In this document: positions 32,879 to 43,511 of the stretch, piece by piece
Layout of the letters: every line of letters begins with the position of its first letter
Position numbering within the stretch: the first letter of the stretch is position 1
Origin: Dysgonomonas sp. PH5-45
GTDB taxonomy: Bacteria > Bacteroidota > Bacteroidia > Bacteroidales > Dysgonomonadaceae
Direction of reading: 5' to 3'
DNA length: 64,000 nt
NCBI RefSeq assembly: GCF_029893235.1
Contig: NZ_JARXWE010000015.1
Coordinates: 1 to 64,000, forward strand
Position numbers and translations under genes: made by a program
Notes under the pieces: model-generated
The model's database searches: none
Seen by the model: only the letters and a program-made list of their open reading frames with translations
Told to the model about the DNA's origin: nothing

Positions 32879-33204
32879 TGAAAATAAGTTTGTTATTAAA
32901 TTTAGGACAGGCATTGACGAGAAATGCAAATCTGGATAAGCCGACTAAAATGCTATATTCTTTTATTGATTATTGTAAAAGTCATGATTTTCCATATCCT
33001 ACTACTCCAAGAATCGGAGAATTTATTTCATTGGAAGAGTTCTTTATAGAATGGGCGAAATCACTTGATGACTGCGAATTAAATATGCTTGAAAATATTA
33101 ATTCGCTAACCACGTGTATCGGTAAGGAAATTAAGGTTATCAATGTTATTCACAATGTAAATCGCTCAGTCCTGTACTGTTCTGACTTGTATAAATTGGA
33201 ATAA
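32878..33204 (+). CDS. Small hypothetical protein after topB
   Basis: A 108-residue protein whose ATG overlaps the topB stop (TAATG). It has no signal peptide or membrane segment and appears mainly helical (MLYSFIDYCKSHDFPYP, EFFIEWAKSLDDCELNML) with four cysteines. I recognise no family. Base composition is more AT-rich than topB, so it may be a later addition. Translational coupling suggests it is expressed with topB. Confidence 0.6.
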   Translation: MKISLLLNLGQALTRNANLDKPTKMLYSFIDYCKSHDFPYPTTPRIGEFISLEEFFIEWAKSLDDCELNMLENINSLTTCIGKEIKVINVIHNVNRSVLYCSDLYKLE

Positions 33205-33210
33205 AACAGC

Positions 33211-33218
33211 TATCTTTG
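33211..33218 (+). promoter_or_regulatory. Promoter -7 box for the DUF1896/methylase-helicase unit
   Basis: TATCTTTG matches TAnnTTTG, and a CTTG lies 21 bases upstream as a weak -33 element. Transcription would start near 33225, giving a leader of about 140 bases with the inverted motif pair and hairpin. Confidence 0.55.
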
Positions 33219-33270
33219 CCACTAAGAAGTTCATATGTCACAGGTTTTAATGAGAAATTATTAAATCAGG

Positions 33271-33365
33271 TGCTATTGAATTTTTTAGTGGTGGCACTGG
33301 GGAGGGATACCCCGGTGCCTTTTGCTTATCCATACCAAAAGTTTTCCACTAAAAAATTCATAGTT
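33271..33365 (+). promoter_or_regulatory. Structured leader: inverted motif pair around a terminator-like hairpin
   Basis: The leader motif occurs in reverse at 33271-33292 and forward at 33346-33365, ending at the ATG. TGAATTTTTTAGTGG and CCACTAAAAAATTCA can pair perfectly over 15 bases. Between them a GC-rich hairpin (GGCACTGGGG 33293-33302 with CCCCGGTGCC 33310-33319, one G-T pair) is followed by TTTTGC. A degenerate third copy (CCACTAAGAAGTTCA) at 33219-33233 could compete for the same pairing. Confidence 0.6.
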
Positions 33366-33812
33366 ATGAAATACAATTCAAATTTAGAGCCTGCGGAAAT
33401 GTCGTACTTCCGGCTCAATCTACTTTCTTATTTACGTGATTCCCACCCCGACAAAGCAAATGACCTTTCATTTATTGCCGGACGTGGGGATATGGCAGCC
33501 GAAGCGTACAGCGAAGCAGTAAAAAGCGGTTTAGACCATATTCAAGCTGCCGAAATTGCAAACGAAGCCTTATTCAAAGGCTTACACTTTTCTCCTTATA
33601 ATATAGTAGTTGAAATACTCTGGAATGAGTTTTTCGACGAAGTTTCTCCGGGTGATGCCCAGGCAAAGGCAAAGGAACTAATGCCCGAATGTCAGGCGGT
33701 ATTTGCTAAATACAACCTTAGTGATGATTATGCCGAAACGACAGAGTACCAGTCGCTTTATACAGAGCTTGTCGGCACAATCCTGATACTGCTCGAAAAT
33801 GAGTTACAATAA
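33366..33812 (+). CDS. DUF1896 family protein
   Basis: A 148-residue soluble, acidic protein matching the DUF1896 family of Bacteroides conjugative transposons ([18 protein letters not shown], then [19 protein letters not shown] and [13 protein letters not shown]). I chose the ATG at 33366 over upstream starts, because the family begins there and the upstream part is the structured leader. It overlaps the methylase-helicase gene by 14 bases and probably forms a unit with it. Function unknown. Confidence 0.85.
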   Translation: MKYNSNLEPAEMSYFRLNLLSYLRDSHPDKANDLSFIAGRGDMAAEAYSEAVKSGLDHIQAAEIANEALFKGLHFSPYNIVVEILWNEFFDEVSPGDAQAKAKELMPECQAVFAKYNLSDDYAETTEYQSLYTELVGTILILLENELQ

Positions 33813-36800
33813 GCGAACTCATTTGCGTCAGAATATTGACGCAATAAAGTTAGCGTTAAGGCTCGACAAGGAACAAAAAAAGGCAACACCCGAAGAACGG
33901 GAAATACTCGCAAAATATTCAGGCTTCGGAGGGATTAAGGCAATCCTTAACCCTGCCGACAAACCCGAAGATATTGAGCGGTGGTCTAAATCCGAAGTCG
34001 AGCTTTTTCCGTTGGTGCAGGAACTCCACGAGGTACTCCGTGAAAGTTCTCCCACACCGGAAGTTTACAAACGCTATGTCAGCTCCCTGAAAAGTTCTAT
34101 CCTTACGGCATTTTATACGCCGAAGCCTGTTATTGATGCGTTAGCGGATGCACTAAAGGATAACGGGATAACACCGACACGCTTTTTAGAACCCAGTGCC
34201 GGAACAGGTGCGTTTATTTCTTCTTTCAAAGATATTGCACCTGAAGCTAAAGTAACCAGTTTTGAAAAAGACCTGCTGACAGGTAAAATTCTATCGCACC
34301 TTTATCCTGATGATAAGGTACGGATTGAAGGTTACGAAAAAATGGAAGGACGCTATTCACAGCATTTTGATGTGATTGCATCCAATATCCCTTTTGGCGA
34401 TGTTTCAGTATTCGATCCGCTACTTTCCAATCATGAAATACCCGCCGTCAAACAATCGACACAGGCGATACACAACTACTTTTTTGTAAAAAGTGTTATG
34501 TCGGCCAGAGAGGGCGGGTTAATCGCCTTTATTACCAGTCAGGGCGTACTTAATTCGGAACAGAACAAGCCGATACGGGAATACCTGATGAACACCTGCG
34601 ATGTTGTTTCCGCTATCCGTTTGCCGAACAACCTCTTTTCCGACCATGCCGGAACTGATGTCGGCAGCGACCTGATTGTATTACAACGGAATAATAAAAA
34701 TATAGTTCCAAGCCAACGACAGCAGGATTTTATCGAATCCCGCAAATTATCTAACGGCATATCTATTAATAACCTGTTCCGTGATTTCAACAGAGTAGTA
34801 CAAACCCGTTCCAAAATCGACACCGATCCATACGGCAAACCTGCTATTGTTTTTACCCATGAAGGCGGTATTGAGGGAATAGCCACAGATTTGCGGCAAA
34901 TGCTGAAAGATGATTTTTCAAAACATTTGGATTTGCAGCGTTACCAAAACTATGCACAGGAAAACCCGGCACAGTCGGTAACACAACAATCTCAATCTGC
35001 AAAATTGGATAACAGCAATCAGATAACCGAACAGGATATTCAGGAATTAAGTGATTACGCTTCTGAAATGGACAGAAAACTGTATGCCGAACGTCCGCCA
35101 CAACCCGAAGATTTTGGAATTAAAGAAAAAAAGCAGAATGAAACAGAAGAAAGACAACCGGCTGCTCCAAATACTTTTAGAGGTACTCTTTTCGATATGG
35201 ATGATCCTGCCATTAAAAAAGCGCCGACTACGGAGGCGAAACCCCAGTCCGTAACGCAAGAACCATTAATAACGCTCTATGACCTTTTCGGCTTTACCCA
35301 AGAGGAACGCAGTCAGGTAAACAAACCCAAAAAGAGAGGTAGAAAATCCAAATTACAGGCAAGCAAGTCAAAGGAACTGCCGTTTATGGACTGGCGGGAA
35401 GAAATGGCGCATAATGCAGCGCAGCAACGGGAAAAGCTACAACAGGAAAGCGTCGAGGCCTACCCCGTATTCGATGCCCGTCGGGAAGAACAGTTGGAAC
35501 GGCTGAAAGAGGAAGCCGAACGGGAACAGCAGGAACGCATGAAACCTGTTCCTTTCCTATTGGAAGATATACCGTCCCATTACCGTGATGGCTCACTTGT
35601 TACCGACGAAAATAATCGTATCGGTTATTTGCGTGATTTGAATGGATTTCAGCCGATGTTCCATCCGCTTCAGCTCACCGGAACACAGCAGGCGAAAGCA
35701 TCCCTTTATATTGAAATACGGGACACTTATCACCACCTGTACAGCAACGAAGCAACAAGGTTGGAAGCCAATCCTGCATTAAGGGAAATGCTTAACCGGC
35801 TGTATGATGATTTTACCCGCCGTTTCGGAAATATAAACGACGCAAAAAATCTTAGCCTTATAAAAATGGATGCCGGAGGAACGGAAATTCTTTCTCTGGA
35901 AAGGTATATCGATGGTAAAGCCGTCAAAGCAGATATATTTCAACAACCGGTTGCCTTTAATCCCAATGAGATTACCCATGCCGATAATGCACGGGAAGCC
36001 CTGACCGCTTCGCTCAATAAACATGCAACGGTAAACCTTGAATATATGGCAGGGCTTACAGGGGGGACTTCGGATGAAATACTGGAGGAACTCAAAGAGC
36101 AGGTATTTTTCAATCCAATGATAGGCTCTTATGAAATTAAAGACAAGTTCATAAGTGGTAATGTTATCTCCAAAGCGGAACACGTAGAGCGGTATATAGA
36201 AAACCACCCCGACAATGAAGCGGCAAAAGAATCATTAAAGGCTCTGAAAGAAGCAATACCCCGTCCGATAGCATTCGAAGATTTGGATTTTAATTTCGGA
36301 GAACGGTGGATACCGTCGGGCATTTACAGCAAATACGCTTCACATTTGTTTGATACGAATGTATCGGTGCATTATGCTCAAAGCCGTGATGAATACACGC
36401 TCAAAGCCGACAGCAAAAATATCAAGATATGGGATCAGTACGCTGTTAAGGCAACAAGCCGGACTTTCGACGGTATCGCCCTGATGAAACACGCCTTGCA
36501 TAATACCTCTCCTGATATAACAAAGAAAGTCAATAAGTTGATTGACGGGGAAATAAAAGAGGTCAAGGTACGTGATTCCGAATCTATTCAACTCGCCAAT
36601 TCCAAGATTGACGAGATACGGAACGGTTTCGTTGAATGGCTTAACGAACAATCACCGGAGTTCAAAGACCGACTGGCAGATAAATACAACCGTACATTTA
36701 ATTGTTTCGTCCGTCCGGAGTATGACGGAAGCCACCAAGAGTTTCCGGGACTGGATCTGAAAGGCTTGGGTATTCCCGACCTATACAATAGCCAAAAGGA

Positions 36801-39516
36801 TGCAATTTGGATGGATAAACTCAATGGCGGGGGTATTATCGACCACGAAGTCGGGGGCGGTAAAACCCTGATAATGTGTGTAAGCGCCTACGAGAAAAAA
36901 CGTTTGGGATTGGTAAATAAACCGCTCATTATGGCGCTCAAAGCCAATGTTCATGAAATAGCCCAAACTTTCTGTACGGCTTACCCCAATGCAAAAGTGT
37001 TGTATCCGGGTAAAGAAGATTTCACCCCTGCTAAACGGGCGAAGATTTTCAACGAAATGAAGAATAACAACTGGGATGCAATCATTTTAACACACGAACA
37101 GTTTGGTATGATACCCCAGTCACCCGAAATTCAGCAACGGATATTACAGGCGGAACTCGATAGCGTAGAAGAAAATCTGGAAGTGTTACGGGCACAAGGA
37201 AAGGAGATTTCCCGTGCTATGGAAAAAGGTTTAGTTAAAAGACAATTAAACCTTGAAGCCAAATTGGAAAATATAACCTACCAGATTGAGAACCGCAAGG
37301 ATGACACCGTAGATTTCCGTCTTATGGGTATCGACCACTTGTATGTTGATGAGAGCCACCGATTCAAGAACCTGACCTTTACAACCCGACACGACAGGGT
37401 TGCAGGTCTGGGTAATGCCGAAGGCTCACAACGTGCCTTGAATATGCTTTTTGCCCTGCGTACCATTCAGGACAGGACGGGAAAAGATTTGGGAGCCACT
37501 TTTCTTTCAGGCACAACCATTTCCAACAGTTTGACAGAGTTATACTTGCTTTTCAAGTATCTCCGGCCGAACGAACTGGAACGACAGGGTATTAATACAT
37601 TCGATGCGTGGGCGGCAATCTTCGCCAAAAAGTCGATAGACTACGAATTTTCGGTAACGAATGAAATTGTGCAAAAAGAACGCTTTCGGTATTTTATCAA
37701 AGTACCCGAATTGGCAGCTTTTTATGCCGAAATAACAGACTATCGTTCTGCGGAGGATATTGGTATCGACCGCCCTGTAAAGAATGAAATTCTGCATAAT
37801 ATTCCACCAACACCCGACCAACAGGAGTTTATACAAAAGTTGGTAGAGTTCGCCAAAACAGGTAAAGGTGAAATATTAGGACGTGCGCCATTATCGGAAA
37901 GCGAAGAAAAAGCAAAAATGCTTATCGCTACCGATTACGCGCGAAAGATGTCCCTCGATATGCGACTGATTGATCCAGTTAAATATGGCGACCATGTGGA
38001 CAACAAGGCTTCCCATGTGGCTAAAATGGTATCAGACTACTACACAAAATTCAAAGACCACAAAGCAACCCAGTTCGTTTTCTCCGATTTAGGCACTTAC
38101 AAACCCGGAGAATGGAACCCATGCTCCGAGATAAAGCGTAAACTGGTGGATGACTATGGAATCCCGGCTCACGAAATACGCTTTATTCAGGAAGCCAAAA
38201 CGGATAAGGCTCGTAAAACCATGATTAAGGATATGAACGAGGGTAAAATCCGTGTATTGTTCGGCTCTACCGAAATGTTGGGAACCGGAGTAAACGCCCA
38301 GAAACGATGCGTTGCAATCCACCATTTAGATGCGCCTTGGCGACCGTCAGACTTGGAACAGCGGGACGGTCGGGGCATTCGCAAGGGCAATGAAATTGCG
38401 AAGCTATATGCGGATAATAAAGTAGATGTACTTATCTATGCTGTGGAAAAATCGTTAGATGCGTACAAGTTCGGTTTACTTCACAACAAGCAGCTTTTCA
38501 TTCGCCAGTTGAAAAATAATTCACTGGGTAGCCGTACTATCGACGAGGGAAGTATGGACGAAAAAGGCGGTATGAACTTCTCTGAATATGTGGCAATTCT
38601 TTCCGGCAATACCGAATTACTGGAGAAAGCACGATTGGAAAAGAAAATCGCTTCTTTGGAATCCGAACGACAGGCATTCATGCGTGGCAAGTCATCATCA
38701 CGTTACAAATTGGAGGATATTATATCCAATGTAGAGCAAAACAACGGGTTTATTAGCCGTATATCCAAAGATATTGAAGCGTTTAACACCCGTGTTCAGC
38801 ATCAGCCGGACGGTATTACCCGCCTGAATCCTGTTCAGTTAGACGGATTACAGGGCAGTAACCCAAAAGAAGTCGGGCTGAAGCTAAATGAAATAGCCGA
38901 CAAAGCCCGCACACATGGAGCGCATGAGAAAATTGGTACACTTTACGGTTTTGATTTAATGGTAAAATCTGAAACCACTAATAAAGATGGCTTCGATGTT
39001 ATACAAAATCGTTTCTTTATTAAGGGAGAGGGCAATATTCTCTACAATTATAATCACGGGGTAATGGCTACTGATCCGAAGACCGCAGCACAAAATTTCC
39101 TGAATGCACTCGATACCATGCCTAAACTTTTGGAGAAGTATCAAGCGGATAATGAGAAGTTGCAAAAGGATATACCTGTACTGAAAGAAGTAGTCGAAGG
39201 TACTTGGCGTAAGGAACCGGAACTGAAAACCCTGAAAGACGAGTTAATAAAGTTGGATAGGGAAATTCAGCTCTCACTTACTCCAATCAGTGAAACTGAA
39301 GGACAAGCGGAAACTGTACCTGATAAGACTGTTTCTACTACCAATCAGAACCAGTCGCAAGGCAAGACCGAAACATCGACTGTTCGGGATGCACCATTGC
39401 CAAATACTTTGCAGGGAGTTAAAGAAATAATGGGCGATAGGCTTGTTATTGCATCGGTGGGTGGTAGTCCGCCGAAAGTGGATAAAAAGGATTCTTCTAA
39501 AAATTTCAAACTGTAA
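33799..39516 (+). CDS. N6-DNA-methylase-like/SNF2-type helicase fusion (DarB-like)
   Basis: A 1905-residue fusion. The N-terminal methyltransferase domain has the SAM motif [11 protein letters not shown] (about 129-139) and a NIPF motif (N196) in place of the catalytic NPPF/Y. The middle (about 460-600) is a charged, Gln-rich linker. The C-terminal superfamily 2 helicase has Walker A EVGGGKTL (about 1017-1024), a DESH box (about 1184) and motif [13 protein letters not shown] (about 1520). A coiled-coil tail follows. The architecture resembles phage P1 DarB and similar proteins that accompany mobile DNA and protect it from restriction. It lies in the same operon as DUF1896. Confidence 0.9.
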   Translation: MSYNKRTHLRQNIDAIKLALRLDKEQKKATPEEREILAKYSGFGGIKAILNPADKPEDIERWSKSEVELFPLVQELHEVLRESSPTPEVYKRYVSSLKSSILTAFYTPKPVIDALADALKDNGITPTRFLEPSAGTGAFISSFKDIAPEAKVTSFEKDLLTGKILSHLYPDDKVRIEGYEKMEGRYSQHFDVIASNIPFGDVSVFDPLLSNHEIPAVKQSTQAIHNYFFVKSVMSAREGGLIAFITSQGVLNSEQNKPIREYLMNTCDVVSAIRLPNNLFSDHAGTDVGSDLIVLQRNNKNIVPSQRQQDFIESRKLSNGISINNLFRDFNRVVQTRSKIDTDPYGKPAIVFTHEGGIEGIATDLRQMLKDDFSKHLDLQRYQNYAQENPAQSVTQQSQSAKLDNSNQITEQDIQELSDYASEMDRKLYAERPPQPEDFGIKEKKQNETEERQPAAPNTFRGTLFDMDDPAIKKAPTTEAKPQSVTQEPLITLYDLFGFTQEERSQVNKPKKRGRKSKLQASKSKELPFMDWREEMAHNAAQQREKLQQESVEAYPVFDARREEQLERLKEEAEREQQERMKPVPFLLEDIPSHYRDGSLVTDENNRIGYLRDLNGFQPMFHPLQLTGTQQAKASLYIEIRDTYHHLYSNEATRLEANPALREMLNRLYDDFTRRFGNINDAKNLSLIKMDAGGTEILSLERYIDGKAVKADIFQQPVAFNPNEITHADNAREALTASLNKHATVNLEYMAGLTGGTSDEILEELKEQVFFNPMIGSYEIKDKFISGNVISKAEHVERYIENHPDNEAAKESLKALKEAIPRPIAFEDLDFNFGERWIPSGIYSKYASHLFDTNVSVHYAQSRDEYTLKADSKNIKIWDQYAVKATSRTFDGIALMKHALHNTSPDITKKVNKLIDGEIKEVKVRDSESIQLANSKIDEIRNGFVEWLNEQSPEFKDRLADKYNRTFNCFVRPEYDGSHQEFPGLDLKGLGIPDLYNSQKDAIWMDKLNGGGIIDHEVGGGKTLIMCVSAYEKKRLGLVNKPLIMALKANVHEIAQTFCTAYPNAKVLYPGKEDFTPAKRAKIFNEMKNNNWDAIILTHEQFGMIPQSPEIQQRILQAELDSVEENLEVLRAQGKEISRAMEKGLVKRQLNLEAKLENITYQIENRKDDTVDFRLMGIDHLYVDESHRFKNLTFTTRHDRVAGLGNAEGSQRALNMLFALRTIQDRTGKDLGATFLSGTTISNSLTELYLLFKYLRPNELERQGINTFDAWAAIFAKKSIDYEFSVTNEIVQKERFRYFIKVPELAAFYAEITDYRSAEDIGIDRPVKNEILHNIPPTPDQQEFIQKLVEFAKTGKGEILGRAPLSESEEKAKMLIATDYARKMSLDMRLIDPVKYGDHVDNKASHVAKMVSDYYTKFKDHKATQFVFSDLGTYKPGEWNPCSEIKRKLVDDYGIPAHEIRFIQEAKTDKARKTMIKDMNEGKIRVLFGSTEMLGTGVNAQKRCVAIHHLDAPWRPSDLEQRDGRGIRKGNEIAKLYADNKVDVLIYAVEKSLDAYKFGLLHNKQLFIRQLKNNSLGSRTIDEGSMDEKGGMNFSEYVAILSGNTELLEKARLEKKIASLESERQAFMRGKSSSRYKLEDIISNVEQNNGFISRISKDIEAFNTRVQHQPDGITRLNPVQLDGLQGSNPKEVGLKLNEIADKARTHGAHEKIGTLYGFDLMVKSETTNKDGFDVIQNRFFIKGEGNILYNYNHGVMATDPKTAAQNFLNALDTMPKLLEKYQADNEKLQKDIPVLKEVVEGTWRKEPELKTLKDELIKLDREIQLSLTPISETEGQAETVPDKTVSTTNQNQSQGKTETSTVRDAPLPNTLQGVKEIMGDRLVIASVGGSPPKVDKKDSSKNFKL

Positions 39517-39520
39517 AAAT

Positions 39521-39556
39521 AAAGCCCGTGCCTGTCATCACGACGGTACGGGCTTT
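39521..39556 (+). terminator. Intrinsic terminator after the methylase-helicase
   Basis: AAAGCCCGT (39521-39529) pairs with ACGGGCTTT (39548-39556), with additional inner pairs, followed by T residues. It starts five bases after the stop codon. It faces the convergent gene at 39603. Confidence 0.9.
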
Positions 39557-39602
39557 TGAATATAAATTCATAAAAACTATAAATATGGAAATAGTAATGC
39601 CC

Positions 39603-39911
39603 TCACGGGTTTTTCTTATTGTTGCCCCTTTTCTTGTTAAAGTTTTCCCTGATGAAAATATGAACATCACTTTCTTTGTAGTATGTCTTATGATAAACTG
39701 TCTGAAAAGGCAGTTCTCCGGTACTACGATAGCGTTGCAGGGTGCGTTTACTTACATTAAGCAACATGCACAAATCCTGATTATCAAGCAAAATTTCTCC
39801 ATCTAACATATTCCTACGTTTACTCATTTTATCAAGTATTTTATCTATTTTGTCGAAGCGATCCATGATACGCTCCATCCATGCTTCAAAATTTTCTCTA
39901 TCTATATACAT
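39603..39911 (-). CDS. Helix-turn-helix (excisionase-type) DNA-binding protein
   Basis: A 102-residue protein. The N-terminal helix (RENFEAWMERIMDRFDKID) is followed by a MerR/excisionase-like winged helix (LDNQDLCMLLNVSKRTLQRY), then RSTGELPFQTVYHKTYYKESD and a basic tail. Small proteins of this type regulate or assist excision in Bacteroides elements. It follows the primase gene by 12 bases, and the same HTH type recurs at 41926. Whether it is an excisionase or a regulator cannot be told. Confidence 0.8.
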   Translation of the reverse strand: MYIDRENFEAWMERIMDRFDKIDKILDKMSKRRNMLDGEILLDNQDLCMLLNVSKRTLQRYRSTGELPFQTVYHKTYYKESDVHIFIRENFNKKRGNNKKNP

Positions 39912-39923
39912 AGTATTTCGTTT

Positions 39924-41963
39924 TTAGATGATATGCCCTATCATAAAGTAGTTTTGATTGGACGGATCTTTTATAATTATATCTTTCTCTCGCATATATT
40001 TAATATAGCTTTTGGCGGTACGTTCCTTTACATCCATTATCTGCTGTATGCGGTCGCATAGGTCTATATAGGTCAGATGCCTTTGTGAATCGAATATCTC
40101 ACGGGCAACTGTCGCCAGTTCTTTCTCTTTCCTTTTTTCTTTTTCCTCTCGTGGTTTTTCTCCGATATATATGTGCATACCTAATTCTTTATCCCACGAA
40201 AACTGCATTAAAGGAACGTCGAGAGGACTGCCGTCCCTTACTTTGAGCGCCTTCACCACTGATATTGACGGATCGCTGTCAAGTTCTATACTAAGGATTG
40301 CAGCAGCTTTGCGTTGTAATTCCGAACCAAGATGCCCACGCAATTTCAAGCCATTGGGTACATAATGAAGCACACATATAATACAGGTACGGTATATTCC
40401 TGCCAACCTGTATAGTTCATCCATAATCCTGATGCTTTCAACTTCGTCATTTGCCGATGACACTAAATCTGCTATCCCGTCAATGACAACTAAGCGAATG
40501 CCCTCATATTCGTAATGGTACTTATCCATACTCTGAACAATAGCTTGTAACCGTTCTTTTCGGGACATTCCCGTAAGAGAAAAAGCCCGTAGTTCTTCCG
40601 GTTTTTCTTCCAGTTTAGCACGCTTTAAAAGATTTGATACATTTTTGAAAAGCTGTACTTCCGATTGTTCCGTATCATAGAGCAAAACCGCTTTATGGTC
40701 GGAATTATCCCGTACATCAACGCCTAACGTATCAATGGGACGATTGTCGTTTCTTATCGAACCTGCAATCAGGGCAGCAACATAGTTGCTTTTTCCTGTG
40801 CCTTCACCGCCAGTAATACAAAGTATGTTACCCTGTGTGCCCAGTGGTACGTCGCCGGCAGATATAACTTCTTCTGCTTTTGCCGGAGGATTGTTAAAAT
40901 CAATTTCGCATGATTTCAGCATGGTCATTGTTTCATTATATAGGTTATCAAGAAAATCGAGAAATAATTGTCGGAACTCTTTCCGGCTATTACCCTTACT
41001 GAAATAGTCGGTAATATCTTTGTCCTTTTTTTCTCCCGAAAGTGGGAGTACAAGACGTTTAACACCATATTCGGACAATGCCTTTTCATGCTTCACCGCA
41101 CTATCTGTTCCTGTTTTATCTGCATCATAGAGCAGTACAATATGTTTAAACCGGAATGTCAGTTTGTAGATGATCCCTGTCGGGATTATAGAGGTTTCAC
41201 TATTAAAGCAGATAGCGTGGAATCCATGAGCGGCAAGTGTCATCACGTCTTTTTCTCCGCCGGTGATAAACAGCGTATCTCCTTTGGCGGGTAATTGCTC
41301 CAGTCCGAAACAGTAATTCTCCCCGATATTACCACCATATAAAAAACGGACTTCCGAAAACGGACGGTAAATCTTCACATACCGTTTACTCATATATCCG
41401 AAAATAGGCTCATTTTCTGATGAAGTATAGTAGAATGGTTTATTGTCTTTATTTTCGCTTCTAAATTCTTTCAGGGAAACTGTTTTGTAGTATTTCAATA
41501 TTTCGGGCGTAATACCTGATTGCTTCCAAAAATCCAGTTCTTTTTGAGTGAATTTTTGTTGAATGATATTATACGGTTTGTTTTTGGGTAGTTCAGGCGT
41601 AGGCTGTTGTTTGTTCGATGTGATTGGCTGCGGAGTATGAGAGTAATCGGAATCACCCAGTCCTAATGCCATATCCCTGTTTATTGTCTTTAATATTTCG
41701 ACAAAATCAGCTCCATTGCTACAATCCAAACCGTTCAATCTTCCAACGAAGAAAAAGCAATCGCCACTGTAATCGTCATTGCCGAAATCCTTAATTTTAT
41801 AAACGCCATTACGACGGTCAAAATATACATTGCACGATGCTTTACGGTCTTCATACAAAGGATTAAGGAAATTACGTCCTGTTTTCCATTGGACTGGGAT
41901 ATAGTGTTTGAATACGTCCAAACCGTTATTCGTCCGTCTTAATAATTCGTCTTTGTTGAGCAT
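39924..41963 (-). CDS. Toprim/primase-like and AAA ATPase (replication-type) protein
   Basis: A 679-residue cytosolic protein. The N-terminal region resembles the DNA-primase zinc/CHC2-less part (FKHYIPVQWKTGRNFLNPLY, NVYFDRRNGVYKIKDFG). A toprim segment follows near residue 230 (LFITGGEKDVMTLAAHG, then LLYDADKTGTDS). The RecA/RepA-like AAA_25 ATPase has Walker A ITGGEGTGKSN (about 381-391) and Walker B IRLVVIDGIADLV. A C-terminal winged-helix-like tail ends it. It could support replication of the excised circle or the transferred strand. Its start overlaps the upstream HTH gene by 38 bases. Confidence 0.85.
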   Translation of the reverse strand: MLNKDELLRRTNNGLDVFKHYIPVQWKTGRNFLNPLYEDRKASCNVYFDRRNGVYKIKDFGNDDYSGDCFFFVGRLNGLDCSNGADFVEILKTINRDMALGLGDSDYSHTPQPITSNKQQPTPELPKNKPYNIIQQKFTQKELDFWKQSGITPEILKYYKTVSLKEFRSENKDNKPFYYTSSENEPIFGYMSKRYVKIYRPFSEVRFLYGGNIGENYCFGLEQLPAKGDTLFITGGEKDVMTLAAHGFHAICFNSETSIIPTGIIYKLTFRFKHIVLLYDADKTGTDSAVKHEKALSEYGVKRLVLPLSGEKKDKDITDYFSKGNSRKEFRQLFLDFLDNLYNETMTMLKSCEIDFNNPPAKAEEVISAGDVPLGTQGNILCITGGEGTGKSNYVAALIAGSIRNDNRPIDTLGVDVRDNSDHKAVLLYDTEQSEVQLFKNVSNLLKRAKLEEKPEELRAFSLTGMSRKERLQAIVQSMDKYHYEYEGIRLVVIDGIADLVSSANDEVESIRIMDELYRLAGIYRTCIICVLHYVPNGLKLRGHLGSELQRKAAAILSIELDSDPSISVVKALKVRDGSPLDVPLMQFSWDKELGMHIYIGEKPREEKEKRKEKELATVAREIFDSQRHLTYIDLCDRIQQIMDVKERTAKSYIKYMREKDIIIKDPSNQNYFMIGHII

Positions 41964-42285
41964 GGAGTTTATGATTATTTATAAGGTCATTCATACATTC
42001 ATCGGTGCTGCGGATTCTTTTCTCAGTAAGCATCCGTTTTATTTCAGCAATGGTATAATATGATTTGCCGGAGATAATGGAATAAGAAATCATCCGGTTA
42101 CTTCGCAAACGTTGAAGTGTTCGTTCGCTGATTTTGAGAAAGGTGCAAACTTCGTAACTGTCCACCCACATTTCGTCCGGGTTGGTAGTATCATCATCCT
42201 GATGATCTATCACGAATTTCGCTATGGCATTAATTTTGGAAACTAATTCTTTGTATGCCTGTGATTCTATTGTAATGACATCCAT
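41926..42285 (-). CDS. Helix-turn-helix DNA-binding protein upstream of the primase gene
   Basis: A 119-residue protein with a helical N-terminus (YKELVSKINAIAKFVIDH), an excisionase/MerR-type HTH (DSYEVCTFLKISERTLQRL) and the SYSIISGKSYYTIAEIKRML wing. It belongs to the same type as the 39603 protein (RTLQRYRSTGELPF against RTLQRLRSNRMISY). The stop lies 38 bases inside the primase/ATPase gene, so both are coupled. Likely a regulator of replication or excision genes. Confidence 0.8.
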   Translation of the reverse strand: MDVITIESQAYKELVSKINAIAKFVIDHQDDDTTNPDEMWVDSYEVCTFLKISERTLQRLRSNRMISYSIISGKSYYTIAEIKRMLTEKRIRSTDECMNDLINNHKLHAQQRRIIKTDE

Positions 42286-42624
42286 AATTGCTACTTATTG
42301 AATTGATGCAAAGTTCGGAAGTTGCAAAAACGTAGAATGACAAGTTGCTATAACTATTTTTGAAATTTCATTCTAAATATCTAATAATCAGAATGTTTTA
42401 GTTTTGTTTTTTTAGGAATGTAAAGTGAGAATCTTTACATTGGGTATTTTTGGAAGAAAAAGACGTAAAAAAGCCCTGAAAATGATAGTTTTTCAGGGCT
42501 AAAAGAGGGAAAATCCGTTAAGATAAACTTTATATCATCTTTATATTGATTTTCTCATAACTTATTGATAATGAATTGATTTTTATAATTACTTCTGCTG
42601 TTTTTTTATTGACCACCTGACATT
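42286..42624. other. Gene-free region between the HTH/primase operon and rteC
   Basis: This stretch holds the upstream region of the HTH gene, a hairpin AATGTAAAG/CTTTACATT (42417-42425/42433-42441), a CATTCT/AGAATG pair (about 42369-42394) and the rteC terminator at 42472-42500. No credible ORF is seen. No clear TAnnTTTG box precedes the HTH gene; the nearest (GAACTTTG on the minus strand, about 42313) deviates at the first base. Confidence 0.5.
42472..42500 (-). terminator. Terminator at the end of the metal-pump/rteC operon
   Basis: AGCCCTGAAAA (42472-42482) pairs with TTTTCAGGGCT (42490-42500), and on the minus strand TTTTT follows. It lies downstream of rteC. Confidence 0.9.
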
Positions 42625-43473
42625 TTACCTGTTATCGTCATCATCCATTTTTTTGTTAAGGCTATCTCGCAATGAATCAAGATATAAAGTCCGGCTTTCT
42701 TTCCGGTTTCTGATATTCAAATAGATGCGGTAAAACTCTCCGGCATCGGTATTGAAAACATTACAGAAATAATCTATCAACTCTTTAATATCAATGTTTC
42801 CATAATTTATGCTTCCTTTTGCATATATAGCATAAATCAGTTCGACAAGTTCTGTTTTAGTTCCTGTCCAAGTATGTTTTATACGGGGAAATTTAGAGTT
42901 ATCCATTTCGTTTTCAGGATGTTTTTCCAGTTTATTTAATTCAGCATTGAGATAAATACGGAGCATCTCATTGGCTAATATTTTAGAAACTTTGTAATCA
43001 AAACTGGTAGAAAAATTATTATCCCTTTCAAAGTAGAAGCAATCTACATTAAGTTCAATATTCGGCTCTACCCGAAGAAAATAATAACGGTCAAGATGAG
43101 TCTTCTCTGTCCTGTAATACTGGTAGAAATCTAAGTTTTTATCAAAATAATCTTTTATCCTGTCTAATTCCCTTATTATATAATTTTTCTGTGCCGTATC
43201 ACTTCCAGTCGGTCGATTAGTTTCTATCTTATAAATCTCCGAGTAATAGATTAATTTGCTGAAAAGTTGGGGTTTGTACTCTTTAAAAAAACATATTTCT
43301 TCATCATCACTTTTGAACTTATAATCGTTCAGTTTCATCTTTAGCTGTTGCATAATTCCTTTTAGCAACAAAACTGCTTTTTTAGCTTTTCTTAAAGAGG
43401 CTTCTTCTTCCAGTTCAATAGCTTCAAGCTGATCATTCACTTTTTCGATTATAGTATTGACGTGTTTATTCAT
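42625..43473 (-). CDS. RteC-family protein
   Basis: A 282-residue soluble protein with an N-terminal coiled-coil (KVNDQLEAIELEEEASL) and the RteC domain pattern: FFKEYKPQLFSKLIYYSEIYK, FDKNLDFYQYYRTE, LRVEPNIELN and WTGTKTELVELIYAIYAKG (each quoted in part). RteC activates excision genes in CTnDOT in response to tetracycline. Here no rteA/rteB pair is seen, and the gene is the last of a heavy-metal operon, 38 bases after the P-type ATPase. I chose the ATG at 43473 (MNKHVNTI). It could couple metal exposure to element excision. Confidence 0.85.
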   Translation of the reverse strand: MNKHVNTIIEKVNDQLEAIELEEEASLRKAKKAVLLLKGIMQQLKMKLNDYKFKSDDEEICFFKEYKPQLFSKLIYYSEIYKIETNRPTGSDTAQKNYIIRELDRIKDYFDKNLDFYQYYRTEKTHLDRYYFLRVEPNIELNVDCFYFERDNNFSTSFDYKVSKILANEMLRIYLNAELNKLEKHPENEMDNSKFPRIKHTWTGTKTELVELIYAIYAKGSINYGNIDIKELIDYFCNVFNTDAGEFYRIYLNIRNRKESRTLYLDSLRDSLNKKMDDDDNR

Positions 43474-43511
43474 AAGGCTATATTTTAGGTACAAACCCCA
43501 ACAGGGCATAA

